Of a DNA stretch of 48,255 nt, positions 8,320-16,467 are shown in pieces. Origin of the DNA: an uncultured Sphingopyxis sp. Its GTDB lineage: Bacteria; Pseudomonadota; Alphaproteobacteria; Sphingomonadales; Sphingomonadaceae. The notes beneath the pieces are model-generated. The model saw only the letters and a list, made by a program, of their open reading frames with translations. It made no database searches and was not told the DNA's origin. Positions within the stretch are counted from its first letter, which is position 1, and each line of letters starts with the position of its first letter. The stretch is from NCBI GenBank assembly GCA_936933955.1, contig CAKZIN010000044.1:1-48255 (forward strand), written 5' to 3'. The position numbers and the translations under genes were made by a program.

Positions 8320-9467
8320 TCAGGTCGAGCGCGGGGCGGTGGGGGCTTTGGGTCGCCTGCGCCGTGATCGCCGGGCTGGCGATTGTATCGGGCAGCGACC
8401 GCGCAGGCGTATCGCTCGTCTCGCAGGGCCCTTTCGCGCAATCGATGCGGTTGCAGATCGCGGGCGGGGCGGTCGCCGCCGGGCGCCCGGCGGTGGAGCC
8501 TGCGGAGGTGGCGGTGCGCTACGCACCCTTGCGCCGCGGTCACCTGTCGATCCTCGCGCTCGCGCTGGCGGGTGAGGGGCGCACGGAAGAGGCGTCGCGC
8601 GCGCTGGTCGCAGCGCTGGGGACCGGGTGGCGCGATCCAGTGGCGCAGGCGCTCGCAGTCGAAGCGGCAGTGCGCGGGGGCGAGGCGGATGTGGCCATGC
8701 TGCGGGCCGAGGCGCTGCTGCGCACGGTGCCCGAAGCGCCTGTCGCGCAAAGCGCGCTCGCAAAGTTAGCGGAGGTGCCCGCCATGCGTACCGCGCTCGC
8801 TGGGGCGCTCGCGCGGAACGAACGCTGGTCTGCGGCGGCGCTTGCCGGGGTGCGGTCGCTGCGAGGACGCGCACTCGCCGAGCGGCTCGCGCTCTTGGCT
8901 GAAGCGCGTGGTGCAGGCTGGCGTCCCGACCTGGCCGAGGTGCGCCGCTTTGCGGGCGAGTTGTTCGAGGAGGATCCGCAGACGGCGTGGGCCGCCTGGA
9001 CCGCGCTCGCGGGGCCAGGCGATCTTGCGACGCACGGCTTGTGGGATGGCCGGTTTGGCGGGCTTGCGGCCTACAGCGGCACCTATTTCGGCCCGTTTGC
9101 GTGGAACGTGCGGGCGGGCTCGAGCGTCACGGCGATCTCCGCTGGAGGGCGGCTGTTGGTGAGCGGTGGCGGGCTCGTCGCGGAACCCGTCGCGGTCCAA
9201 CGAACGATGCTCGGCGCGGGCACGCACTTGCTCAGCTGGCGCTCGACCGAGCGGCGGGCAGGCGAGCCGGCGCTGACGTTGACCGCCGAATGCCCCTCCG
9301 CGCCCGCAACGCTGGAGTCGGGCCCGGTCGTGGCCATGGGCGATCGCTACGCGCGAACGCTGCGACTCGCGGGTGCTTGCGGAGTCGCGATCAACGTTCT
9401 GGCCCTGTCAGGCGACAGCGGCGGCCGCTCGATCGAGGACGTCCGGCTCGGAGGAGTAGGTGGATGA
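8316..9467 (+). CDS. Secreted or membrane-anchored alpha-helical protein of the EPS locus, function unknown
   Basis: The 383-residue product has a TTG start overlapping the Wzc stop (TTGA), which suggests translational coupling. The N-terminus is one hydrophobic segment (WGLWVACAVIAGLAIV), either signal peptide or anchor. The middle is Ala/Leu/Arg-rich and helical, resembling degenerate tetratricopeptide units (HLSILALALAGEGRTEEASRA...). The C-terminal 150 residues look like a beta-rich domain (WNVRAGSSVTAISAGGRLLV..., CPSAPATLESGPVVA) with two cysteines that could form a disulphide. I recognise no catalytic motif. Position between the kinase and polymerase genes suggests a periplasmic accessory role in assembly or export. 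It is highly GC-rich. Confidence 0.75.
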   Translation: MIRSSAGRWGLWVACAVIAGLAIVSGSDRAGVSLVSQGPFAQSMRLQIAGGAVAAGRPAVEPAEVAVRYAPLRRGHLSILALALAGEGRTEEASRALVAALGTGWRDPVAQALAVEAAVRGGEADVAMLRAEALLRTVPEAPVAQSALAKLAEVPAMRTALAGALARNERWSAAALAGVRSLRGRALAERLALLAEARGAGWRPDLAEVRRFAGELFEEDPQTAWAAWTALAGPGDLATHGLWDGRFGGLAAYSGTYFGPFAWNVRAGSSVTAISAGGRLLVSGGGLVAEPVAVQRTMLGAGTHLLSWRSTERRAGEPALTLTAECPSAPATLESGPVVAMGDRYARTLRLAGACGVAINVLALSGDSGGRSIEDVRLGGVGG

Positions 9468-10907
9468 TCAGCGCCAGGCGATCCGATATCGACCCAGCCA
9501 TAGGAAAAACAAAGCCGCTGCGATCGCTAGCAGCGTTTTGATACCGAACACCGAGAAAAAGTATCCGGTGTAGTAAAACGCCGTCAGGCCAATCAAAACC
9601 CTTCCCAATGCGATCAGCGCGAATAAATTCATCCGCGGCAGCGCGTAGGCGATCAAAAGGAAAAGACCTGCGTGATAGGCCGCGATGATTGCGGTGAGCG
9701 CCATCAGCCCGACGAAACCCATCGTTCGCAGAGCATATGGCATCTGAGAGAACACGTAACCGCCGCCGGTGTCCATGATGAACCCGAGCTGCGCCGCCGG
9801 CACGTATTCGGCCATTATCCAGTATCGCCCGAATGCCTGCCGAAACACTCTCGAATCCTGGCTCTGCACGTCAAACCAGGTCTGAAAATCCTGCCCGAGC
9901 TTGGAGCTGTTCCAAGCGACCAATTGAAAATGATTGCGATCGGTCAGGAACCATAGCTGGCCCTGCTGAGACACGCGTTCCCCAAGCCTGGCGACAGCGC
10001 CTGGCAGGTCGTTCATGCCTCCATATGCGAGTAGGATTGCGGGTATTGTCAGTATCGTGAGCCCCACGCCGACCTTCACGATTGAGCCTAGTGGGATGAC
10101 CCCGCCCCGCGCGATGTGGGAAAGACCGGCCGGAATAGCGAAAAGTAGACTCAGCTCCACAAGAGAAGTGAACTTCTCGCCAAGAAGCAAAGAGATTGAA
10201 AGCAATGTTGCGCAGCAAGCATAGCCAACAAATTTCAAGCGACGATCCAGAAAGATCGCGCCTATCATGACGGCAAAGACCGACCGGTTTCCGAGGACGA
10301 ATTGCAAAACGTTTGAATCCAGCCGCCTTTGAAAGGAGAAACGATCTTCGCCCGTCAGCAGTGGAAGCCCAGACGTCATCCCCAGATAGGCGACGTATAG
10401 AGCTGCCAAAGCTAATATTGCCGCCAACAAGAGCGCAACCGGTTGAACTCGGCGATTCCACCATTGGTCAGGCAGCAAGAATTGCCCGGAAAGACGCGGC
10501 CACGCTGCTTGAATAATTGTCGTCGCAACCGCAAAGAAAAACCCATGCACCAACAGCAGGCGGGAGAATGCGCCCGTCGGAGCACCCGACTGGAATGTCT
10601 CGGTCATGTAAGCGCCGCTTTCAATGGCGACGCCGGAAATGAACTCTGTGAACCGGATTGCCAGAATAGGGGCCAGGATTACCAATGCGGCAGGTGCCAC
10701 ACGGTTGATGACCAACGTCATGAGTACGAAGACACCGGCCGCGAGAACAGCCCAGATCGGGCTCGGGATCATCGTCGAGCCGATGATCAGTGCGATCGAC
10801 GCCAGCAAGATCGGCAGGAGTTGCGAGACCGTCGCGGATACAGGGTTCGCGCGATCGATCTCAGATACCGCACCGGTGAATGGTAGGCGAGCGGCGATCA
10901 CGAACAT
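9468..10907 (-). CDS. Wzy-like EPS polymerase, polytopic membrane protein
   Basis: About 479 residues from the ATG at 10907 (preceded by AGAAAG; a TTG at 10949 would add 14 residues). It has 11-12 hydrophobic helices and a large periplasmic loop around DRNHFQLVAWNSSKLGQDF... to MDTGGGYVFSQMPYALRTMG, the usual plan of Wzy polymerases. The C-terminus FYYTGYFFSVFGIKTLLAIA resembles a family of Wzy-like proteins in EPS clusters (I recall DUF6418, unverified). It is divergent from the flippase gene. Base composition is lower in GC than its neighbours, common for polymerase and flippase genes and compatible with transfer. Confidence 0.72.
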   Translation of the reverse strand: MFVIAARLPFTGAVSEIDRANPVSATVSQLLPILLASIALIIGSTMIPSPIWAVLAAGVFVLMTLVINRVAPAALVILAPILAIRFTEFISGVAIESGAYMTETFQSGAPTGAFSRLLLVHGFFFAVATTIIQAAWPRLSGQFLLPDQWWNRRVQPVALLLAAILALAALYVAYLGMTSGLPLLTGEDRFSFQRRLDSNVLQFVLGNRSVFAVMIGAIFLDRRLKFVGYACCATLLSISLLLGEKFTSLVELSLLFAIPAGLSHIARGGVIPLGSIVKVGVGLTILTIPAILLAYGGMNDLPGAVARLGERVSQQGQLWFLTDRNHFQLVAWNSSKLGQDFQTWFDVQSQDSRVFRQAFGRYWIMAEYVPAAQLGFIMDTGGGYVFSQMPYALRTMGFVGLMALTAIIAAYHAGLFLLIAYALPRMNLFALIALGRVLIGLTAFYYTGYFFSVFGIKTLLAIAAALFFLWLGRYRIAWR

Positions 10908-11031
10908 TTTCTTTCTGCTTATCGGGGCAACGGCTGCGATTGTCGGCAAGAGACGAAGGCGCTAGGCGGGTCAACGGGTTGCAGGCAGTTTTTGGTCGCT
11001 CGCCCTCCTGAACAGGCGAGAAGGCAGCTAA

Positions 11032-12285
11032 GTGAAGTCCGCGGCCAAGATATCCGGCATCATCGCCATGCTGCGCATCGTCACGCTCGGCGCACGATTT
11101 GCGCTCACTGTGTACATCACGGCTGTGATGGGCCTGGTCGACGTGGGACGCTTCGGCCTCGTCAGCGGCGCGGCCCTTATCCTGCCGCCCGTGATCGGCT
11201 TCGGGCTTAACTTTCATCTGTTTCGAGAATTGGTCGGTGAAGATCGGGCCGAGCGCATCGTGCTGCTGCGGCATGGGCTCGGTGCGCATGTCGCGGTGTT
11301 AGGGGCGGCCACAGCCCTGGCTGCCGCCGCGTGGTTGACAGTGGGCGGGCGGATCGATGCGCTCGCGCTGCTCGTGGTCAGCATCGTCTGGTGCGAGACG
11401 CTGGGGCTCGACCTCTACCTCGCACTGACGAGCTTGCGTGCGAACGTGGCCGCGAATGTTTCCGTGGCGATCCGTACGGCCGGGTGGGTCCCGATCGTGA
11501 TGATTGCCGGATTGCTGCAACCGGAATGGCGCACGCTGGAGGTGGTGCTCGTTGGGTGGCTGGGTGGCGGATTCGCGAACCTCGCGTTCGTCACCTTGTG
11601 GTTGCGGCGCGAGCAATTGTGGCGTGCCCTATTCGCACCGGGGCACGAAGGCTGGGTGCGCCGGACGCTGCCGGCGGCGATGGCGATCTGGCCGAGCGAC
11701 ATGGCGCTGGTCGCGATCACCTTTGGCGATCGTTTTATCCTCTCGGGGATGGTGAGCGCCAGCGCACTCGGACTTTACGTGTATTACTGGACGTTCGCGA
11801 ACGCCGTGCAGACGCTGATCCAGACGAGCGTCCTGACGCCAGCGCTGCCCCGCCTTGTCCTTGCTCACCGCGTCGATGCGCGCGATTGGGCGCGGGAGGT
11901 CGCGCGCATCGCGGCACCCGCGGCGGGCGCCTCGGTAGCGCTCGCGTTGGCCGTATTGGCAGTGATCTGGCTTGGCGCTCGCTTCGTCCCGGCGCTCAAA
12001 GTTCCTTGGAGCCCCTGGGTGGCTCTGCCCGTATTCGTCGCCGCGATCGTCCGGTTGGTGGCGGACTTCTATTCGCTCGCGCTGAACAGTGCGGGGCGGG
12101 TTCGCGACTATGCGATGCTCAATATCGGCTATGCGGTGATGACGCTGGCAGCGTGCTGGGCGGGCGCGCGGGTGGGTGGCGTGGGCGCGGCGGCACTCGC
12201 CATGGCCATCGCCTCGGCGCTGTTCCTCGCCCTGCGCCGCCGCGCCGTGCTCGCCGAAACGAAGCGAGCAGGCGCGGCAGTTTGA
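11032..12285 (+). CDS. Wzx-like lipid-linked oligosaccharide flippase
   Basis: The 417-residue protein (GTG start) has about 12 hydrophobic helices and the MOP-family N-terminus: SGIIAMLRIVTLGARFALTV, then a variable loop and LIQTSVLTPALPRLVLAHR mid-protein, and paired C-terminal helices. Members flip undecaprenyl-linked repeat units across the inner membrane. Its neighbours (priming transferase, polymerase, glycosyltransferases) complete a Wzx/Wzy-type assembly line. The 124 bp between it and the polymerase start must hold divergent promoters. Confidence 0.8.
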   Translation: MKSAAKISGIIAMLRIVTLGARFALTVYITAVMGLVDVGRFGLVSGAALILPPVIGFGLNFHLFRELVGEDRAERIVLLRHGLGAHVAVLGAATALAAAAWLTVGGRIDALALLVVSIVWCETLGLDLYLALTSLRANVAANVSVAIRTAGWVPIVMIAGLLQPEWRTLEVVLVGWLGGGFANLAFVTLWLRREQLWRALFAPGHEGWVRRTLPAAMAIWPSDMALVAITFGDRFILSGMVSASALGLYVYYWTFANAVQTLIQTSVLTPALPRLVLAHRVDARDWAREVARIAAPAAGASVALALAVLAVIWLGARFVPALKVPWSPWVALPVFVAAIVRLVADFYSLALNSAGRVRDYAMLNIGYAVMTLAACWAGARVGGVGAAALAMAIASALFLALRRRAVLAETKRAGAAV

Positions 12286-12296
12286 AAGCTAACCGC

Positions 12297-13772
12297 CTAC
12301 CATTCCCCCACCGCCCCATCGCGATTTGAACGCGTGCGCAGCGGCGGCATCCCGCGCAGGCGGATCGCCGCCCCCGGATCGGCGTAGAGCGCGGTCCCGC
12401 CTGGTGGCATGTCGATCGTGCATCGGTCCAACCACGCCTTCGCCGTCTGGTTGATCTGCACCGCGCTCGGCACCGTCGCCCCGCCGTTGAGCGCATCGCC
12501 GATGTCGAGCCCGTAGCGGCTGCCAGCACCCCACATCAGCGAGCTGCCGACGTTGCGCACCGTGCCCCCCGCCGCCCGGCTATAATCGCCCGCGAGGTCC
12601 ACCCCGATGACGTCGCTGTGGAGGGTGAAGCCGTTGCAGCTGAGCCCCACCGGCGTAGCGCCAGTCGCCGCGCCCAGCTTCAATGCACGGCAGTTGACGG
12701 TCATCAGGTGTGACTTCGCACCCGCCAAGTCGCGCGTGCAGCCGAACCCGTCCGCACCGTTGTTGCTTGCGTCGCAGGCGACGAACAGCGCCAAGCCGTG
12801 GAGGTTCGCGACGTTTACCCCGTTGCCGACATGCACCCCCGACATCGCGCCGCCGCCGTAGCGAAAGGTGCAATGCTCCGCGACCAGCGCGCGCCTGCCG
12901 CTGCTCGGGAGCGCGCTGGGCTGGTAATGCAGCACGGCGCCCCAGCTACTGGAGCCCTGGAGGTCGAACCCCGACGTACCATCCTGCCCGCCGAGATACA
13001 CGCTGACCGGGGAGGTGATGAGGAGGTTGGCGGAGGAGTAGCGGAACACGCGGGTGTTGGCGTTGGTGACCGGGGCACCGTCCCCGCGATTGATGTAGAG
13101 CGTCGTTCCAGTGTGGTGCCAGCTCCCCGGAATGCGGTTGCACAAGGCGGGGTTCGCGACCCGCACCAGGTCGGGGAAAAAACCGTCCTCGTCGATGCGC
13201 GCGAGATCGATCACACGATCGACGTTCGATATCGGCCAGCTGTAGGTGCCGGCCTGCGTCGCGTCGGCGGCGGGCGCGGCGAAATCGTCGAAGGTGCCGA
13301 CCACGACGCGCCCGCCGTAGGCGATGAAGGCGATATCGACGGTGGGGTGGACAGTGTTGCCGTTGGTGAAGTTGCTCGCGCGCGGATAGCTGCCTGCCGC
13401 AACCTTGATCTGCGCGGGCTGGCCGGAGGCATTGGCCGCGGCGACCGCCTTGCCGATGCTGCGCCACGGCGTCGCAAAGGCTCCGGTGCCGGTGCTGTCG
13501 TTGCCGGAGGGCGCAACGAAATAGGTGTTGGCGGGAGCCGACCGCGCGGTGGAAAACAGGTCGAACACCTGCGCCGCGCTCTTGTCGATTTCAGCGGTCG
13601 GCATCCCCGCAGGCGGGACGGTCAATAGGGCCTGCGGCAGATACTCTGGCACCCCCCACGCTGCGGCGAAGGCTGGTGGAACGGGTGCGGTGGAGGACTG
13701 CGAGGGCAGGGGGACACCCATCGCGGCGAGTGTCGCGGGACGCACACCCCCGATGCTTCCAGACATGTGCAT
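12297..13772 (-). CDS. Parallel beta-helix protein, probable GTA/phage-type head-spike fibre (GhsB-like)
   Basis: The 491-residue protein (489 from the second Met) has no signal peptide or membrane helix. After a Pro/Ala-rich N-terminus comes APANTYFVAPSGNDSTGTGAF, the typical opening of pectate-lyase-like right-handed beta-helices, then short beta-repeats (HCTFRYGGGAMSGVHVGNGV, VACDASNNGADGFGC, SSLMWGAGSRYGLDIG). It lies 4 bp downstream of, and is co-directional with, a spike-base gene. That is the arrangement of rcc01079/rcc01080 (ghsA/ghsB) of Rhodobacter capsulatus, whose products form capsule-binding head spikes of its gene transfer agent. The alternative is an EPS lyase or EPS-modifying protein, but the missing signal peptide and the partner gene favour a spike. 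Confidence 0.7.
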   Translation of the reverse strand: MHMSGSIGGVRPATLAAMGVPLPSQSSTAPVPPAFAAAWGVPEYLPQALLTVPPAGMPTAEIDKSAAQVFDLFSTARSAPANTYFVAPSGNDSTGTGAFATPWRSIGKAVAAANASGQPAQIKVAAGSYPRASNFTNGNTVHPTVDIAFIAYGGRVVVGTFDDFAAPAADATQAGTYSWPISNVDRVIDLARIDEDGFFPDLVRVANPALCNRIPGSWHHTGTTLYINRGDGAPVTNANTRVFRYSSANLLITSPVSVYLGGQDGTSGFDLQGSSSWGAVLHYQPSALPSSGRRALVAEHCTFRYGGGAMSGVHVGNGVNVANLHGLALFVACDASNNGADGFGCTRDLAGAKSHLMTVNCRALKLGAATGATPVGLSCNGFTLHSDVIGVDLAGDYSRAAGGTVRNVGSSLMWGAGSRYGLDIGDALNGGATVPSAVQINQTAKAWLDRCTIDMPPGGTALYADPGAAIRLRGMPPLRTRSNRDGAVGEW

Positions 13773-13776
13773 GGGC

Positions 13777-14040
13777 TCAGGCCTCCGCGATCATGTCGCT
13801 GGCGGTGGTGCCGCTTGCGCGGACATGCGATGCGCGAACCGCGATGTAGCTGGCGTCGGGAAGGTTGCGATAGACGACATCAGCGGCGCCGCCGACCCCG
13901 CGCAGCGTCACGCTTCCCCCGGTGCCGACATAGATGCCCTTGGGCACGACGGGCAAAGGCTGCGTATCGTTAGGCACGACCGCGAACGGCGCGCGTGAAG
14001 GCAGCACTGCGCTGTCGCAGTGATCCTCGAATCGATCCAT
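13777..14040 (-). CDS. Spike base protein, RCAP_rcc01079 (GhsA) family
   Basis: An 87-residue protein from ATG 14040, with GGAG seven bases upstream. The pattern is characteristic of the family: an N-terminal DRFEDH, then FAVVPNDTQPL, PKGIYVGTGGSVTL, and near the end IAVRASHVRASGTTASDMIA. In this family the protein is the base of head spikes on gene transfer agents and related phages. A longer reading from 14157 is possible but the extra residues look non-coding. The downstream fibre gene starts after 4 bp, so the two are co-transcribed. No other capsid or tail gene is in the window. Confidence 0.8.
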   Translation of the reverse strand: MDRFEDHCDSAVLPSRAPFAVVPNDTQPLPVVPKGIYVGTGGSVTLRGVGGAADVVYRNLPDASYIAVRASHVRASGTTASDMIAEA

Positions 14041-14096
14041 CGGAAAACTCCATCGTACAGGAAGGAGCGGGACGATTAGGCACGCTGACGCCTTGA

Positions 14097-14112
14097 AGGA
14101 AAACGCTTTCCT
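14097..14112. other. Inverted repeat between divergent spike-base and glycosyltransferase genes
   Basis: AGGAAA-ACGC-TTTCCT, a perfect 6-bp inverted repeat with a 4-nt loop, in the 137-bp region between the two divergent starts. Possibly an operator or mRNA hairpin; nothing shows which. Confidence 0.3.
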
Positions 14113-14177
14113 CCGTAGGCGCAGTCGCCCGACGGAGTGGGTTGTCTCAAACCTCATCCGGTCCGCGAAGGCCTGGC

Positions 14178-15320
14178 ATGAAAATTCTGCACGTGTCTGA
14201 AGTCCTGCCCGGGGGGGTCGGTTCGTACATCGACGACCTCGCGGCGGCGCAGGCGAGGCGGTCGGGGCAGGACCAGGTCATGGTTCTGGCCCCTGCTGCG
14301 CAGTTGAACGCTCTGGGCAAGCGCGAAGCCTACCGAACGACAGGTTATTGTCAGAAGCGTCGCGGATGGCGAGGTCTGCTGACGTTGCGCCGTGCTGTCC
14401 GCGACCAGGTGAAAAATTTCGCGCCGGACGTGGTGCACCTTCACAGCAGCTTTGCCGGAGCGGTCGGACGCCTTCCCGGGGTGATTAGCCGCCGCGGCCC
14501 ACGGCCGGCGATCATCTATACCGCGCACGGTTGGTCGATCGACCCCGATCGTGCAAGCGGCGTCCGTGCGCGCTTTGCCATTGCGATCGAACGCGCGCTC
14601 GCGACCAGGTGCGACCGCATCGTCAACATCTCGCCGCACGAAACGAATTTTCTGCAGGAAATGGGATTTCCCGCGGCGCATATGTCGGTGGTAGCAACTG
14701 GCCTGCCTCTCACTCCCGTGTTCTCAGAGGAGTGGGCAGAAACTCGTGGCGGGTTGATCCGCCTGCTCTTCGCCGGAAGGTTGGCGAGGGAGAAGGGCTT
14801 CGATCTGATACTTCCCGAATTGCGGGAACGTGCGTCGCCGCCGTGGCGCTTGCGCGTCGCTGGCATCCCCGCGTCGGTCGATGGGGACAACCCCGCCTCC
14901 GCGCCGCCACAGGTGGAGATGCTTGGCTGGCTCGGGCGAGAGCAGGTTGCCGAGGAGCTCGCCGCTTGCGATGCGTTGATCATGCCATCGCGGTGGGAAG
15001 GTCTCCCGATCATCGCGCTGGAGGCGATGCGTGCGAGCAAGCCGGTGATCGCCAACAGCATCGGCCCGTTCCCTCACATGATCGATCATGGCATCGACGG
15101 TCTGCTTGCAGACTTTGCGCAGCCCGGCGCGCTTACGCGAGTGCTCGACGGCTACGACCGCCCCGCGTTGGCCGCACTGGGTCGCCGCGCGCGAGCTCGG
15201 TTTGAGAGAGACTATTCGCAGGACGCCATGGTCGACGCCATGTTCGGCGTCTACCGGGACGTGCTGAGCGCCGCGTCGAGCAGGTTCGACAGTCGCGCGA
15301 CCGATCTGTCCCAGGAATAG
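14178..15320 (+). CDS. Glycosyltransferase, GT4 family
   Basis: 380 residues, starting at ATG 14178 (MKILHVSEVLPGGVGSYI), the usual GT-B opening with the glycine loop. The N-terminal acceptor domain includes DVVHLHSSFAG and IYTAHGW. The C-terminal GT4 domain has LLFAGRLAREKGFDLIL, then the nucleotide-sugar site MPSRWEGLPIIALEAMRASKPVIA (E-x7-E type). It is a cytoplasmic retaining transferase adding one sugar to the lipid-linked repeat unit. Its last 70 bp overlap the tail of the convergent glycosyltransferase gene. Confidence 0.9.
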   Translation: MKILHVSEVLPGGVGSYIDDLAAAQARRSGQDQVMVLAPAAQLNALGKREAYRTTGYCQKRRGWRGLLTLRRAVRDQVKNFAPDVVHLHSSFAGAVGRLPGVISRRGPRPAIIYTAHGWSIDPDRASGVRARFAIAIERALATRCDRIVNISPHETNFLQEMGFPAAHMSVVATGLPLTPVFSEEWAETRGGLIRLLFAGRLAREKGFDLILPELRERASPPWRLRVAGIPASVDGDNPASAPPQVEMLGWLGREQVAEELAACDALIMPSRWEGLPIIALEAMRASKPVIANSIGPFPHMIDHGIDGLLADFAQPGALTRVLDGYDRPALAALGRRARARFERDYSQDAMVDAMFGVYRDVLSAASSRFDSRATDLSQE

Positions 15321-16372
15321 AGGCTCTCGCGCGCACGTCCCTTCGCCGTCAGGTCGGCCGCAAGCGATGGATCGCTCATCATCGTCCGCATCACTCCCGC
15401 CAGTTCGCCCGGATCATGCGGATCGAAGTAAAGCGCGGCATCGCCGCACACTTCGGGAAGAGCGGCGGCGCGGGCGGCTGCGACCGGAACACCAGCCGCC
15501 ATCGCTTCGATGGCGGGAATGCCGAACCCCTCAAGAAAGGATGGCAGCACGAAGAGCGCCGCGCCCTCCAGGATAGCACGCAGTTCCGGATCGGAGATAC
15601 GCGGCAAGCGATGGATCGCCGGATGATGGGCTGCAGCTCGCTGGGCGGGGAAGATACGTGGATCGGTGCCCCCGGCTATGACCAGGTCGAACTCGGGATC
15701 GTCCATCCCTTCGAATGCGGCGATGACGCTGGCGAAATTCTTGTTGGGATTGGCACTGCCGACGCAGAAGACATAGGGACGCCTGCCGATGCCGTAGCGG
15801 GATGGAGCTTCGCGGTCGGGCGAGATGTCGCGAAAATGGTCCGCAGCGTTGGGGATGACCGTGAACCGGGCCGGGTCGACGCCAAAGGCCTTCCCGATCG
15901 TTTGCGCCGACCATTCCGAAACTGTGCACACCGCGGTCGTGCGTGCGAGCGTCCGTTGAAGGACGGCGTAACCGTTCCGAAACGCGCGCGTATAACCGTT
16001 TGGCCCGAGGAGATAATTGACATCGTGGATCATCACGACCTGATTGCGTGGACCAACCGGCCCCGTGCCGCCGAGGTTGAGCAGCACGCGATGTTCAGCC
16101 GCCACGCGCCGCAATTCGGTCTGTTCCCAATAATGTCCGCCAAATCGGCCGATCGTGCCGCGCACCGTCACGGGCAAATGCGCGTAGTCGGGTAAGGGCA
16201 GCGCCGGGGCGATCGCGCTTACGTCATCCCGCACGCGCAGCAGTCTGCGACCCAGCTCGTAGGAGGCGCGCTGGACCCCGGTCATGGGCTGACCAGTGAA
16301 GCGGCAGTTCAGCGCGATGTCTGACTTCGCGGCGGTCGTTGACACCGTGGGGAGGGGGCGCGCTTCGTTCAT
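15251..16372 (-). CDS. Glycosyltransferase, GT4 family
   Basis: The 373-residue protein has a GT-B fold N-terminus (DIALNCRFTGQPMTGVQRAS, with VVMIHDVNYLLGP), a VCTVSEWSAQTI linker and GT4 C-terminal signatures: VFCVGSANPNKNF, then FVLPSFLEGFGIPAIEAMAA with the E-x7-E-like pair, and GVPVAAARAAALPEVCGDAA. This resembles transferases adding mannose or rhamnose-like sugars, but the sugar cannot be called. It converges on the preceding GT gene with a 70-bp tail-to-tail overlap. Its 5' end is close to the start of the next glycosyltransferase on the other strand. Confidence 0.9.
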   Translation of the reverse strand: MNEARPLPTVSTTAAKSDIALNCRFTGQPMTGVQRASYELGRRLLRVRDDVSAIAPALPLPDYAHLPVTVRGTIGRFGGHYWEQTELRRVAAEHRVLLNLGGTGPVGPRNQVVMIHDVNYLLGPNGYTRAFRNGYAVLQRTLARTTAVCTVSEWSAQTIGKAFGVDPARFTVIPNAADHFRDISPDREAPSRYGIGRRPYVFCVGSANPNKNFASVIAAFEGMDDPEFDLVIAGGTDPRIFPAQRAAAHHPAIHRLPRISDPELRAILEGAALFVLPSFLEGFGIPAIEAMAAGVPVAAARAAALPEVCGDAALYFDPHDPGELAGVMRTMMSDPSLAADLTAKGRARESLYSWDRSVARLSNLLDAALSTSR

Positions 16373-16467
16373 TGCCGCGGCGCGATAGCAAGCTCTCGCT
16401 CGCCGTCATTGCGTTTTTTTCGATGGCAGTCACAATGGCCATCCTGCTGACCTCACGGAGTTTTCAA

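Noticed and set aside
12798..13628. A 276-residue plus-strand frame opposite the beta-helix gene
   Set aside because: No recognisable domain, and the opposite strand has a coherent beta-helix protein coupled to the spike base.
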